Source: Coix lacryma-jobi var. lacryma-jobi
Lineage: Eukaryota > Streptophyta > Magnoliopsida > Poales > Poaceae
Assembly: GCA_009763385.1 (NCBI GenBank)
Contig: CM019826.1
Span: 58,959,127 to 59,023,126, forward strand
Length of the DNA stretch: 64,000 nucleotides
Direction of reading: 5' to 3'
Shown here: positions 1 through 10,597 of the stretch, one piece after another
Layout: each line of letters opens with the position of its first letter
Numbering within the stretch: the first letter of the stretch is position 1
The notes under the pieces: model-generated
What the model saw: the letters and a program-made list of their open reading frames with translations, nothing else
Database searches by the model: none
What the model was told of the DNA's origin: nothing
Program-made: the position numbers and the translations under genes

Positions 1-222
1 TACTCTAGAGATAGCTGATCCTCGATCATCAAACCACCACCACGGCCACCCTGCTCTGCATGATCTACAACGTCTGCCACTGCTCTGGCCTGATCGGCCT
101 CCCGCTGCTCCCGAGTGCGCTTCCTGCGCGTGATCAGCTTCCCCTTCCCGGGCCTCTGACCGGAAGGGGGGACAGGGAGGAGAGTCCCCTGGGCCACCAC
201 CGACGTTCTTGCAGCGCGGCAT
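1..222 (-). pseudogene. Unrecognised coding-like fragment, running off the left edge
   Basis: On the minus strand an ATG at 222 opens a proline/glycine-rich stretch beginning MPRCKNVGGGPGD. After about 18 codons the coding-like character moves to another frame. There it is strongly basic and Arg/Glu/Ala-rich, with TRRKRTREQREADQARA in the middle, and it stays open to the window edge. The switch lies at a C run (opposite 166-171), which suggests a short indel. I do not recognise the family. It could be the start of a transposon-encoded hypothetical protein or chance open sequence. Amino-acid bias and the ATG are the only support. Confidence 0.25.
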
Positions 223-940
223 GGCTGACAAAAACGAGACACACTGCCACTGAAGAAGCCCTGAACTGCCGGTGAAAGAACCACTGACACTGAAAACCCT
301 GGCAAACAGCTGACAAGAAATCCACTGACCAACTGAACGGACTAGAAACTCCCCCTGACACTGACACCCAACTATGCTGTCACTCGCGAGGCTTGGCCTT
401 GATCCTTACCCGTGGGCTTGGCCCCGGGTTATCTGACACTGCCCAACTGCCAAGCTGTCACTGACTCGCTGCATAGAGTAGATAGGAGATATATAAGAAC
501 ATATAATCTAGAGATGAGAAAGCCTATGGAAGCAAAGCATGGAGATAAGAGGTGGAATTGGCTTTGCTACCTGACGATCGACGAAACAAACCCAAGAAGA
601 GGTAACAATGGACGTTTCGGCACCCACACGTCACACCGAGGGAACTACAAAGGGTTTGGGTGAAAACAGGGGTTAAAACCTAGATGAACGACCTTTGAAG
701 CATTACATCGAACACATGGTGAGCATGAGTGGTGTGGAAGTGACGGAGGCTCACTTGGAGGGCGCAGCGTGCCGGGGAAGAGGTCGCCGGAGGGGAGTGA
801 GGCACAGGGACGAGCTCGAGCACGGAGGAGGGGTCGTCGCGGGCACCGGCGAGCTCCGGCGAGCACGCGGTGGACTAACGAGGGGCACGCGGGGCGGGGC
901 GGGATGCGACGGAGCAGCAACTGCCGACGATGGTGGGCAC
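223..940. other. Unassigned sequence, probably old retrotransposon DNA
   Basis: No coding region is supportable here. From about 720 the sequence becomes very GC-rich, with CGCCGG, GGCGAGC and GAGG runs. It continues in the same style on the far side of the solo LTR at 2777, so the two blocks were one sequence before that LTR arrived. The short open frames in this part overlap one another on both strands and look like by-products of GC richness. Confidence 0.4.
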
Positions 941-2771
941 TGTTGACACTTCTTAACGCAACCACTAGAACTAGACTGTGGAGCCTAACCCCAGCAACGG
1001 CGCTAGAAGTGTCTTGGTGGTAAAACTATTGACTATTGGATAATTCCGCAAGCGCACAGAATATACCGATGTAGCACTTCACCCGGGAGTATTCCAAGGT
1101 ATCGTTATTTATTTTTTCCCAAGGAAAGCAAGCTAGGAAAGATGCAGAGAGAGGAAAGATAGATCCTATAGTCTTACTATACTCTATTATCAATTAGAGA
1201 AGCAAAAGGGGATAAGTGGATATAAGGGGGGATAGATAGATAGGATAAATAAGTTAAGCAAAGAGTATATGATATGAAAGATAACTTTAGTAGAGTTAAC
1301 TAGGTGGGAGGACAACGAGTGAGTATAAAGTACTCCTATGTTTCTACCTTTACTCTATGAACTTGTGTGAGAGGGATAAACGAGAGAGTAAAGCGATACA
1401 AGGTTGTTCACTTAACCCAGTACTCAAGCGGATATTTGGCTTATGGACGCCTTACCTTTTAAAAACTAGCCTGAGTTCACGTGAGGGGATCTAGGTAGCC
1501 AGGCAAAATCTGTCACCTTTTGCCCATGCGCCCCTACTATCCGTGCAAGCCAGCGGTAGTCAAAGATAAGATGAAGTATGAGCACCACGCTCACACTTAT
1601 CTACACCTTTAGCTATCGATCAAAATAGCTAAAGCCCCTATCCTAAGATAGGACGATGACGCACACACAAGAAGCTATTTAAAGGAAATCGATCTAACTA
1701 AGACAACTATAGAACTAAGATAAGCACACAACAAGACTATATAAATATAGACTTGCACTAAGTAAATAATTAAATAAATACTTGGAAAGTAAATACTTAA
1801 GTAAATGCAAAGTAAAGTAAATAAAGAATAATATATTAAATAAATAAAGTCTTACAAAAGAAGAAAGATACAAGGGCTATACCAGACTCCCAGAAGACGA
1901 CTCCGGAGACCCGAGCTTCGCCTGACTCAACTCTAACTCCCACTCTAGACTAACTACTACTACTCTTGCTTGATCTCACATGAGAGTGGAGATATGTGTT
2001 GTGAGATCTGTAAACTATGTGAGATATGAAGAATGAGAGGATGGAGGCCTCTATTTATAGTGGAGGTGGAGTAGGGGCTACTCCGGCGCCACGTCAGCGA
2101 TCCGCGTGATCCTCCTGTCTTCACCCTTGGATCCACCGCCGTAGCAACCGACCTTGGATGAATAGCTTGTATATTCTTTACGTGTGAAACATGCATTTTG
2201 CCACCGACTTGGATGAGGGTCACCATGGGGTCGGCCGACCCCTGTCTCTGACATGTGGGCCCGGGGTACATCTTCTAGAAGGTGCTGATGTCACCCCGAT
2301 GAATAGTGCTGCTGGGTCCCACCAAAGGGGGGGTCGGCTGACCCCCCTATGACAGGGCTGGCCTATCTTCTTCTCTCCCTTGGTGACCCCACATGTCATG
2401 GAGCAAGTCTTGTGAAGTTGGTTGTATTTGGTTTTCGGTGTGGACCCATGATTCCATGTGCTTCTCATCTTGCACCATTGAGCAAAAGCACATGTTTGAT
2501 CCAATGGTTGATATTGACTTGAACATGCTTCTCTTGGATCATGCCATGTCACCATGGCCGAGGTGGCTCCAAGGTGGGGTCAGCCGACCCCCTTGGTGGG
2601 CCCACCTGGCCTCATTTTGTTCATTTTGCCATCTCCTACAAGTTCACAAGCTAAGAGTACAAGTGGAACTTATTAGTGATAAATATGCTCATGATATTCT
2701 ATTCTTCCTTGAAACCGAGGCTTGTTGACGGTATTTTGATAAGGTAAAACATGCTATAACTTCCGTCAACA
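941..2771 (-). repeat. Solo LTR of a Ty3/gypsy-type element with target-site duplication ggcac
   Basis: The block begins TGTTGACAC and ends GTCAACA, and it is flanked on both sides by the same five bases, ggcac (936-940 and 2772-2776). This is the signature of a solo LTR left by recombination between two LTRs. Orientation is minus: a TATA box reads CTATAAATAG on the minus strand (2051-2060). A conserved block with CCGCAAGCGCA and TAGCACTTCACCCGG (about 1050-1090) is shared with the LTRs at 19026 and 24616. No internal coding part remains. The LTR carries a PBS-like sequence at 989-1004, about 50 bases from its 3' end. Confidence 0.85.
2051..2060 (-). promoter_or_regulatory. TATA box of the solo LTR
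   Basis: The minus strand reads CTATAAATAG in a GC-rich setting (ggcctc before, ggaggtgg after), as expected for an LTR core promoter. It fixes the LTR orientation. Transcription would run leftwards, starting about 30 bases downstream. Confidence 0.6.
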
Positions 2772-2776
2772 GGCAC

Positions 2777-3180
2777 GGCGGCCGGCGGCGAGGGCGCGGG
2801 GAGGCGGAGCTGCGGTGGCCGACATTGAGCGAGCGCTGCTAGGGTTCGGGTGAGATGCGACGGCGGTTCGGGTGAGCCTGAGCACGAGGAAGACGAAGGA
2901 GAAGTGAAACCTGTGGGTCCCTCATGTCGGTAAAAGAACAAACTGCGCCGCTTAAAGGGACATCGAACGCGCCGATGTGAACACATCGGATGCTCCGATG
3001 CTCGTCCAGAGAGGTCAAAATCTGCCAAAATCGCAACGGACACGTCCTTTGCCTCGACATCGGATGCTGGGCAGCGTCCGATGGGGCACCGGACGCTCCG
3101 GTGATGAAGCATCGGACGCTACCCTAACACAGCGTCCAATGCTGCATTTTGAGCAGTTTCGAAGATCTCCGTTGCGGCTC
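2777..3180. repeat. Fragment of an old Sirevirus-like LTR
   Basis: This stretch holds several inverted motifs of the type CATCGGATGCTCCGATG, CACCGGACGCTCCGGTG and CATCGGACGCT. They match the palindromes in the LTR of element H (37560-37890) and include the shared phrase gggcagcgtccgatg. It is therefore likely a piece of a related copia LTR. It is cut on the right by the LTR starting at 3181 and on the left is interrupted by the solo LTR. No ends, PBS or PPT can be placed. Confidence 0.5.
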
Positions 3181-5158
3181 TGTCACACCCGGTTCTAAGA
3201 ATAAAACCGGATATACACCATATGTGAGCCCAGGAAGTCAAATCTCACATATAGCTACAAATAAAGGGTAATATCGAAAGACAATGCTCTTATATAACGT
3301 ATAAAACACAAAGAACATAACCTTAAGGAGCAAACAGCGGAAAGACACTCCGATCTTCACATGGAGACACTAACTTCACAGGGAACAACTGACTGGTTGA
3401 CCAGAAGCCTAAGCTTCTTCAAGGCTTAACTCTCTGAGGTGTGGGGAAAAGCAAGAGTGAGTCCATGTCGAACTCCACAAGTATAGCAACAAGTGATATA
3501 GATCCCAAGTTTCATGATCGATATAACATAAATAATGAATAGCATAGAATGGTAAATAATGAACATGTTAACCAACAAAAGTCATAATTTTAATGTAAAA
3601 GTCTTCAAGGCCGCTCGTGTCCTTGAGCAAGGCTGATATATCAGTTTAATAAACTTTGCGCAAAGGTGTACACTTTCCCTGTGAGACGTGAATTGCCCTT
3701 TCGTCCGAGGTGATCAGCCTCTTAGCCCACTTTCAAGGAAGGTCGGCAGGGTTCACGATGAAGCATTTCAAAGGTTCGTCTAACAAGTTAGGGCCGCTAG
3801 GTCTTAAGGCAAGGGGAAGAAGGGTCTCTCAACCTTGCGGCAACGCAGGCAAGGAGAAAGAAGCCGCCCTAAATCCAACTCGGCAAGACCCAACGCGCCT
3901 ATACAGGTGTCCACTAACAAGCTAGAAAAGGTCCTCATACTGAGCTAAAGCCAGAGCCATATAACCCTCATCAGTTGCACTGTAAATCCCGAAGGTTCTT
4001 GTACAAATAATTTCTTAAGTTGCTAAAAAGTCATTTTTATCATTCGTTGCATACATTAATTAAGTAACATGATCATCATTGCGAAAAGAAAACTCGATTG
4101 CTATACTTGCCTTAACTCAAGATCCTTCTTCTGTTGACTTGTATACTTCCAAAGGTTGATTCTTGATCACGAACTCTGGATCACAGACTTCTTCTTCTTG
4201 ATCACCAACGTATATCTCACCGACTGGACATACGATCACAGAACACCACACATGCATCCAATAGCAATCATGCAAAGCAAACATAGCCTATGATTAGAAT
4301 AGTACATCAATCATAAGAAAACAAGATAAAGAGTTTTAAAAACTGATCTACGTGTCACTACGGTCACACATACGCGAAAATCACGCTAATCGGAGCTATA
4401 ACGGAAAAGATATGAATTAAACAAGATTAAAGACACTAATTACTACATTAGATTTAACTCAAATTTTAATTACAGAAAACAGTATTGAAAGTTATATAGT
4501 TAGAAAGATATTTTCGAAACGAATATAACACAAGTTGAACGGACTAAAACGGAGTTAAAACAAAGTTTTTATGGTTAAAACAAAACCAGTGGTGGAGTGT
4601 GTGGTTAGTCTACCATGGACCAAGTCTATGGTGATGGATGCGTATCAATGTATTTCTATTGTATTTCTGAAATTATTTTCCCAAAGAAAAACGGCCACAA
4701 AACATAGTGAGGTCATGCTTATGTCATCCTGATGTCATCAGGCTAACAAGAAGTATGCCTCCGGCTAGTGCTTTCTCTGTTGTTCACGTGATGTCGAGCA
4801 GTTTGCTGCACAAGTTCGAGTGCGTGTTCGGAGGGGCGCAGGGAGATGGGATGCTCACCGTGTAGTCGAAAGGATGCGAAGGAGCAGCGGTGGTGCCGGC
4901 CTACAGCAAGGGCGATGGCGATGTTCTCCGGTGAGTACGACGTGCAATGGTGCAGGCACGTGAGAACAGTGCACGGCTTGGTGACCTCTATGGAACCCTA
5001 GATGACGGCGTGGTGCGGCTAGGGTAGCGCTAGGGCCGGACCATGTGCTGCAGTGGTGCCATGGGGCCTATGGGGAGCTCGCCGGCGTGACTCGGAAAGG
5101 GAGCTACAGGCTATGAAGGACTACGGGAAAAAGTGGAGGGCAGAGAGGAGCTCACTGT
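3181..5158 (-). repeat. Truncated Ty3/gypsy-type LTR beginning TGTCACACCCGG
   Basis: The left boundary is sharp: TGTCACACCCGGTTC starts exactly where the palindrome-rich sequence stops. On the minus strand this is an LTR 3' end reading GAACCGGGTGTGACA, a form common in plant gypsy LTRs. The body is A/T-rich (3250-4700) and then has a GC-rich part with gatggcgatgttctccgg around 4915. The other end was not found. The CACTA element begins at 5159 and the sequence does not resume after it, so the LTR is truncated. No coding region is supportable in this 2-kb block. Orientation is inferred only from the terminal sequence. Confidence 0.5.
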
Positions 5159-5189
5159 CACTACTACAGAAATGACATTCACTGCCGGT

Positions 5190-5460
5190 ACATCACTGGC
5201 GGTTTCTATTCAACCGCCACTGATGTTTCTTCACTGGCGGTTTGAAGATTGAAAATCAGACAATGATTGGGGGAGGCCACAAACCGCCAGTGAAGATAGC
5301 TAACAGTGGCGGTTGGTGGCTCAAACCGCCAGTGAAGCTTCACTAGCGGTTCGTAGCTCAAACCGTCAGTGAAGATACGTAACAGTGGCGGTTCGTAACT
5401 CCAACCGCCAGTGATAGTTTGGTATCACTGGCGGTTTGGTTTTAAACCGCCAGTGATGAA
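5190..5460. repeat. CACTA left subterminal repeats (ACTGGCGGTT in both orientations)
   Basis: About a dozen copies of ACTGGCGGTT or AACCGCCAGTGA are packed into 270 bases in both orientations, with variants such as CACTAGCGGTT and AACCGTCAGTG. Neighbouring opposite copies can form hairpins. In CACTA elements such repeats are the binding sites of the small element-encoded protein and are needed for excision. That role is family knowledge, not seen here. Confidence 0.8.
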
Positions 5461-5465
5461 TCGTG

Positions 5466-5472
5466 TATAAAA
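5466..5472 (+). promoter_or_regulatory. TATA box of the CACTA transposase gene
   Basis: TATAAAA lies in the context gtgtataaaaggtc, just after the last left subterminal repeat and 850 bases before the transposase ATG. A pyrimidine-rich start region (cccttccccctgctctctccc) follows at the right distance. This is the usual place for the single promoter of a CACTA element. Confidence 0.55.
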
Positions 5473-6319
5473 GGTCAATCCCTTCCCCCTGCTCTCTCCC
5501 AGCTCGAGCTCCACAAGCAGATGAGCGTTTTTCCCCATCCTCACTCCATTGTTGCGGCCATTTTTCACCAAAATGCTCAATGTGGATCTTGTTTTTTCAA
5601 ACATGGGCATGATCTTCTTGCTTTAAGGTTAGTAATAAAAAGCTTCAACTCCTTCAATTTTATAGCTTTAGAGTGTTTTGCATGGCTACATGGTCATTGT
5701 AATTGTTTCTCCACTTTAGAGAGCACTTTTCAATTGGATTTTGAGGAAGGCATCCAAGTTGTGGTGAATCCATCTTGCAAAAGGTTGGTATTTATGAGTC
5801 CATCATATTTACTAGCTAATTGCATGGTTGTTTGGATGATTGCTACTATGTCATGCTTTAATTAGCTCATGGATTATTTATTTTGATGAACAAAATCTAT
5901 GTGCTACCGAGCCGTTTGTGTTTAGCTAAATTGTTTTTGTTGATTAAGTGTATAAATTTAACGTTTTGTATTTAGTGACTCTATTTGTTCTCAATTTTAA
6001 ATTTACCATGCTAAGCTAAGTGTAGATTACTGTGGGCATGGAGTTAGAAGCGCAAATTCTTGATAATGAAAGGACCATTTTTTATTTCACTGTAATTACT
6101 CTCTTAATTTTTATTTTGATGAGGAAAATCTATGTGACACCTACCGACCCATTTGTTTGGAGCTACATTGTATTGTTGATTAAGAGTCCATCCAAATTTA
6201 AGTCTTTATAATTAGGGACTCTATTTGGTCGTCCTCAAATTTAAATTTGCCATGATAAGATAGGTGTAGAATTAATTTTTATTTCACTGTAATTACTCCC
6301 TCAATTTTCCTGTGTAGAG
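5473..6319 (+). other. Transposase leader with intron-like sequence and an internal duplication
   Basis: No convincing coding exon lies between the TATA box and the ATG at 6320. Donor-like AAG/GTTAGT is at 5627 and a good acceptor, ttttcctgtgtag/ag, ends just before the ATG, so a 5'-leader intron is likely. Inside it two imperfect copies occur, at about 5876-6040 and 6110-6275, each starting ttattttgatga and including gactctatttg. The flanking tttcactgtaattactc is also duplicated (6083 and 6282). The A/T richness fits a plant intron. Confidence 0.4.
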
Positions 6320-8959
6320 ATGGATCGAGAGTGGATGTACGGTCTGGCACCGACGGACGAGCGGTACTTGATGGGCATCAACACATTCATCACTGAAGCC
6401 GTAGCCAACGCTAGGGATGAAAAGCTTGTATTTTGCCCATGCAGAGATTGCAAAAATAGAAAGAAATGGGGAAACATGGAGTCTATACGATGCCACCTAA
6501 TTACTAGGGGGTTCATGAGGGACTACAAAATATGGAGTATGCATGGTGAGAGTGGTGCTAATGTTTCACAAGAAAACAATGATGATGTAACCATGCCCGA
6601 CATAGCAATTAATGAGTATGCAACTCATCAGCAAACTGGTGTTCACACGCAACCCATGGCTACCAATGACAATGTGTTTACGAATACATTAGCTGATGAC
6701 ATAGAGGATGAAGATGGCCTTCCTAAGATGCTACGTGATGTGGAGGGAGGATGTCTTAATGATCGACAGTTGAAAAAGCTAGAGATAATGAGAAAGGATG
6801 TCAAAACACCATTGTATCACAGTTGTTCAGTGAGCAAACTAGAAGCCAACATCATGCTATTAGAGTTCAAATCTACGCATGGATTGAGCGATAAAGGTTT
6901 TGATGACTTGTTAGGCATAGTGGGGAAACTTCTACCAGAACATAATGAGTTGCCAAAGAAGACATACTTGGCCAAGCAAATGATCTGCCCAATTGGCCTT
7001 GAGGTAGAAAAAATTCACGCCTGTTCTAATGATTGCATATTGTACCGTGGAGACAAATACAAAGACTTGGATACTTGTCCCAGGTGTAAAGCTCCTAGGT
7101 ACAAGGAAGGGCCATCAAAAGAGGGTACCAAGACCAGTGGAGGGCCCGTAAAGGTGGTTTGGTATTTCCCCATAGCTCCTCAGGTGCGTAGGTTGTTTGC
7201 AAATGCAAAGTCGGCTAAGCTATTGCGTTGGCATGGTGAAGAGCATAAGAAAGATACAATGATGAGACACCCTGCAGATGGGTCAGATTGGAGAACTATT
7301 AATACTATGTTCTATAAGAACATCGGTGGAGAGGTAAGACACCTCTGGTTTGGTTTGAGCACAGATGGGATGAATCCGTTTGACCAGGTTAGAAGCAATC
7401 ATAGCACTTGGCCAGTGACGCTTTGTATATACAACCTTCCACCTTGGGTTTGTATGAAGCGGTCGTACATCCAGATGCCACTACTCATCCAAGGACCAAA
7501 ACAACCTGGGAATGATATCGATGTGTTTCTGGAACCAGTCATTGATGAACTTGTAGATATGTGGCAAAATGGGGTGAAGGATGTTTGGGACGAGTACAAA
7601 AAAGAACATGTCATGATCAAGGCGGTACTTATCGCGACAATCACAGACCTGCCTGGGCGAGGTTGCTTGTCTGGAGAGAAGACAAAGGGATATACTGGCT
7701 GTGTCGAGTGCTTGGACGATACTGATGCTGTACATCTACCGGAAAATAAGAAGATGGCTTATATGGGACACCGTAGGTACCTTGATAAGGGTCATCCTTA
7801 CCATAGAAACAAAAAAGATTTTAATGGGACTATTGAAACACGTGGGCCTCCAGATTATCGAGATGGGAAACAGATACTAAAAGAAGTAAGCAAACTCAAT
7901 GTTGTCCATGGGAAGGGGGAAGGGGCAGTACATGCGCCTGCTGGTTCTATATGGAAGAAAAAATTGATTTTTTGGAAACTACCTTATTGGCCTCTTTTGA
8001 GTGTACGACACTGTCTTGATCCAATGCACATAACTAAAAACGTTTGCGGTAACACACTCAACACCTTGATGGACACTGGGGGCACAGCGAAGGATTCACT
8101 CGCAACACGCATGGACATGAAACACTTGGGACTCAAGAAGGAGCTGCATCCAAAACTGCTTGAGGATGGTCAGTTTGAACTTCCAGTTGCATCATGGACA
8201 CTGAAAAAGGCAGAAAAAGAAATGCTCATTGCTTTTTTCAATGAACTCAAAGTCCCGACAGGCTACTGTGCGAACACAAAGAGGCTAGTGAACATGAGAG
8301 AATTGAAGTTTAACTATGGTTGTATGAAGGCCCATGACTGTCATGTTATTATGACTCAACTGCTACCTGTTGCCCTGCGTGGTATCCTACCAGATAAGGT
8401 CCGAGCCCCAATCATAAAGTTGTGTTCATTCTTCAATGCGATCTCACAAAAGGTCATTGATATGTCCCAGCTGGATCAACTACAACGGGACATAGCTGAA
8501 ACTCTATGCAGGCTTGAGATGCATTTTCCACCGACTTACTTCGATATGTCAGTGCATCTGCTTGTACATCTTGTTGACCAAATTAGAGCCCTTGGCCCAA
8601 TGCACCTGCATCAAATGTTCCCTTTCGAAAGATTGATGAAAGTTTTTAGGAAGTATGTTAGGAACAGATTCAGACCAGAAGGTAGCATGGTAGAAGGATG
8701 GACAACAGAGGAGACAATTGAGTTCTGCACATATTATCTGGACATCAATAGAGTTGGACTTCCACAATCTCGTTATGAGGGAAGACTAGGTGGGATAGGA
8801 ACGATCGGTGAGAAATCTATCAGAGTAGACGATCCTGTTTCTTTTAGGCAGGCACAATTTGCCGTTCTCCAACAAGCTAAGGATGTGATGCCATACATTG
8901 GGGGAACACATACAGTCACTGCAGACTTCTTATCCGAACAGGTCACAGGCTTGGCTTGA
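6320..8959 (+). CDS. TNP2: CACTA transposase (TNP2 family), first 879 codons
   Basis: This is the main open part of the transposase, which binds the element ends and cuts and rejoins DNA in the nucleus. Residues 1-80 are a transposase-associated domain with a Cys/His cluster (FCPCRDCKNRKKW). Residues about 230-260 have paired cysteines (CSNDC, CPRCK). Residues about 270-560 are the Transposase_21 (tnp2) region, and residues about 660-780 match DUF4218 (HDCHVIMTQLLPVALRG). The start is chosen because ATG follows an acceptor-like TGTAG and the protein opens with the family-typical MDREWMY. The frame ends early at 8959 because of an extra-length G run at 8900-8904. The normal C-terminal part continues in the next frame. 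The codons before the break are well preserved, so the loss looks recent. Identification of the family is secure; exact domain limits are by eye. Confidence 0.85.
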   Translation: MDREWMYGLAPTDERYLMGINTFITEAVANARDEKLVFCPCRDCKNRKKWGNMESIRCHLITRGFMRDYKIWSMHGESGANVSQENNDDVTMPDIAINEYATHQQTGVHTQPMATNDNVFTNTLADDIEDEDGLPKMLRDVEGGCLNDRQLKKLEIMRKDVKTPLYHSCSVSKLEANIMLLEFKSTHGLSDKGFDDLLGIVGKLLPEHNELPKKTYLAKQMICPIGLEVEKIHACSNDCILYRGDKYKDLDTCPRCKAPRYKEGPSKEGTKTSGGPVKVVWYFPIAPQVRRLFANAKSAKLLRWHGEEHKKDTMMRHPADGSDWRTINTMFYKNIGGEVRHLWFGLSTDGMNPFDQVRSNHSTWPVTLCIYNLPPWVCMKRSYIQMPLLIQGPKQPGNDIDVFLEPVIDELVDMWQNGVKDVWDEYKKEHVMIKAVLIATITDLPGRGCLSGEKTKGYTGCVECLDDTDAVHLPENKKMAYMGHRRYLDKGHPYHRNKKDFNGTIETRGPPDYRDGKQILKEVSKLNVVHGKGEGAVHAPAGSIWKKKLIFWKLPYWPLLSVRHCLDPMHITKNVCGNTLNTLMDTGGTAKDSLATRMDMKHLGLKKELHPKLLEDGQFELPVASWTLKKAEKEMLIAFFNELKVPTGYCANTKRLVNMRELKFNYGCMKAHDCHVIMTQLLPVALRGILPDKVRAPIIKLCSFFNAISQKVIDMSQLDQLQRDIAETLCRLEMHFPPTYFDMSVHLLVHLVDQIRALGPMHLHQMFPFERLMKVFRKYVRNRFRPEGSMVEGWTTEETIEFCTYYLDINRVGLPQSRYEGRLGGIGTIGEKSIRVDDPVSFRQAQFAVLQQAKDVMPYIGGTHTVTADFLSEQVTGLA

Positions 8960-9710
8960 TAAAAAACACAGGGCTGAATTCGTTGACTGGTTAAAACGCC
9001 TTATGATTGGAACAACTACAGGTTCTCAGCTGGATTTATTATCTAGGGGAGCTTCGAGTACATTGCTTAAGTACCAAGGGTATGACATCAATGGATTTAC
9101 ATTTTACACCAAAAAACAAGATGACAAGAGCACAAACCAAAATAGTGGTGTTCGTTTTGATGCCCACGATGAAGACTACAATGTGCTTGCAACGTACTAT
9201 GGTTTCATAGAGGAGATATGGGAGTTGGACTATGGCCGACAATTGAAGGCCGCTCTTTTTCGCTGCCAGTGGGTTCGGCTCGAGACAGTGAACATAGACA
9301 GTGAAGGGTTCACTACCGTTGATCTCATGAAAACTGCATACAGAGATGACCCTTTTGTCCTCGCAAAAGATGTCTCACAAATTTTCTATGCCAAGGACAA
9401 TAAGACAAAAAGAAAGCTAAAAGTAGTCATGGAAGGGAAAAGAAAGATCATTGGTGTCCAAGGAATCACAGAAGACGAAGAAGACTACAGGGGTTATCAG
9501 GAAATGCCTCCATTCGGGGCGAACGTAACCTTACCTATCCTTGAAGAAGACAACAAACCTGTTTATGTACGACGTGATCACGATGAGGCCACCATTGTAC
9601 CTGCACCACAAATAGTTAGACTATTATTAACTATATGTAATCTTTATGAAGATTGGTTATCAGAAATTTGTGCTTTAATTAAATTCTATATTTTGTGTAA
9701 CCATCTATAA
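8905..9710 (+). CDS. TNP2: CACTA transposase C-terminal part (DUF4216), frame-shifted from the first part
   Basis: After the G run at 8900-8904 the transposase continues in another frame. A short basic segment (HRAEFVDWLKRL) and the typical linker YQGYDINGFTFYTKKQ lead into DUF4216, with tryptophan-rich YGFIEEIWELDY and FRCQWVRLE and then DPFVLAKDVSQIFYAKD. The acidic, charged tail (ITEDEEDY...) ends near 9600. The last 30 codons or so look like read-through into A/T-rich non-coding sequence or an intron. It would be translated only if the upstream shift were bypassed. The lack of further stops across 800 bases supports a young inactivation. Confidence 0.75.
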
Positions 9711-10261
9711 TATTAAATTTTATTATGTATCCATTTGAACTTGTCTTGGCACACCACTTGTTTGAATTTCTCTATGAATTATTATCAAATTTTAAAAAAC
9801 TAGTATAACTATGGCTAATTTAAATCTTTATTATATCTTTTTTATAATAAGAAGTGTGGGCTCTGTATAGAATTTTTGAACAAAGAAGAGAGTGCGGCTC
9901 TGTATAATAAAAAGTGCGGGCCAAGAATTTAGTTTACAGGAAAAATATTAAATACTACATTTATTATGTATAAAATAAAACAAAATAGAAGTTAAGTAAG
10001 GAGCACGTGAAAATCTGACGTAAACAAAACAACAGACATGGACAAAAAAATGACACGGGCTTTTTAGTATTAGGGATAGATAAGAAAAATCAAAAAAAAT
10101 GGGAGAGATAAGAAAAAATAAAAAAATATTGCCCTTTGAAGGAAGGGCAGGTGTTGAACCTAGGACCTCACGGTCCGTAGTGAAGGGCACCAACCAGCTC
10201 GAATAAGTAAAGGTATCAATTACGTAGGGGATTCGAACATATATAAAACAGTCGAACAATC
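9711..10261. other. A/T-rich 3' part of the CACTA element, no gene
   Basis: This part is A/T-rich with runs such as aaaaaaatgggagag and repeated phrases (gtgcgggc, agtgtgggctctgtat, gtgcggctctgtat around 9850-9920). I see no reading frame with protein-like character. The second half (10137-10220) has attcgaac and ttgaacctagg, which resemble a tRNA T-arm but do not fold into a tRNA. Confidence 0.4.
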
Positions 10262-10300
10262 ACTAGCGGTTTTGGCTTTAGAACCGCCAGTGATGTTCGT
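10262..10300. repeat. CACTA right-hand subterminal repeats
   Basis: CACTAGCGGTTTTGG and AACCGCCAGTGATG stand in opposite orientation 12 bases apart, matching the left-end repeats. They mark the approach to the right end of the CACTA element, but no terminus follows. Confidence 0.6.
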
Positions 10301-10354
10301 CCATATTATACCAGGAGCGCAGCCGCCGCCCCAATTTCGCCAACTCAGAGACGC

Positions 10355-10597
10355 ACTCCAAAACCGCGAGCGCTGCCGCCGACGGGACGCCGCCGCTGAG
10401 GCTGTTGTCGGCGAGGACGAGGCGGGTGAGGCGCGCGAGCGCGTCGGCGGGGATGGCGCTTGACACGTCGTTGCGGGCGAGGTAGAGGAGCACGAGCCCC
10501 GCCCAGCGAAGGTCGAGCGCGCGGAGCTCAGTGAGGTGGGAGACCGGGTCGAGCAGCCGCGCAGGTCCAGCGACGGGATGGGCAAAGCAAGATAACT
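10355..10597 (-). pseudogene. Fragment of a leucine-rich-repeat receptor kinase gene
   Basis: On the minus strand about 80 codons read as plant LRRs. HLTELRALDLRW is followed by LYLARNDVSSAIPADALARL, LTRLVLADNSLSGGVP and SAAALAVLE. The spacing and the LxxLxL...NxLxGxIP pattern are those of the extracellular LRRs of subfamily III receptor kinases. PXC1-like proteins are my best match from memory. There is no start, no kinase domain, and the frame shifts upstream of 10570. GC content is far higher than in the CACTA DNA next to it. It is either a fragment captured by the CACTA element or host sequence joined by deletion. It is not a working gene. Confidence 0.6.

Larger units (their letters stand above)
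5159..10300 (+). mobile_element. CACTA (En/Spm-type) DNA transposon, right end missing
   Basis: The left terminus reads CACTACTACAGAAATG, a typical CACTA inverted-repeat start. It is followed at once by many subterminal repeats (ACTGGCGGTT and its complement), a TATA box, a leader with intron-like features and a TNP2-family transposase gene. A last pair of subterminal repeats lies at 10262-10300. The expected right terminus ending TAGTAGTG was not found, so the element is truncated or rearranged there. It sits in the LTR that starts at 3181. CACTA elements move by cut-and-paste. This copy cannot make a full transposase because of the frameshift at 8900-8904. Confidence 0.8.

Noticed and set aside
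769..1023. A plus-strand frame of 84 codons in GC-rich sequence
   Set aside because: It crosses the solo LTR boundary at 941 and overlaps frames on the other strand. Amino-acid content is only that of GC-rich DNA.
5190..5460. Regularly repeated short sequences that resemble a CRISPR array
   Set aside because: The repeats occur in both orientations with irregular spacing and stand directly inside a CACTA terminus. They are subterminal repeats, and the sequence is eukaryotic.
5521..5865. A 114-codon plus-strand frame upstream of the CACTA transposase, considered as a first exon or the second CACTA protein
   Set aside because: It contains intron-like A/T-rich sequence, has no TNP1-like or basic DNA-binding character, and the transposase has its own typical N-terminus at 6320.
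10137..10220. A possible tRNA-like sequence (ttgaacctagg, attcgaac)
   Set aside because: No acceptor stem, anticodon arm or CCA-compatible layout can be drawn. It is only a T-arm-like word in A/T-rich transposon DNA.
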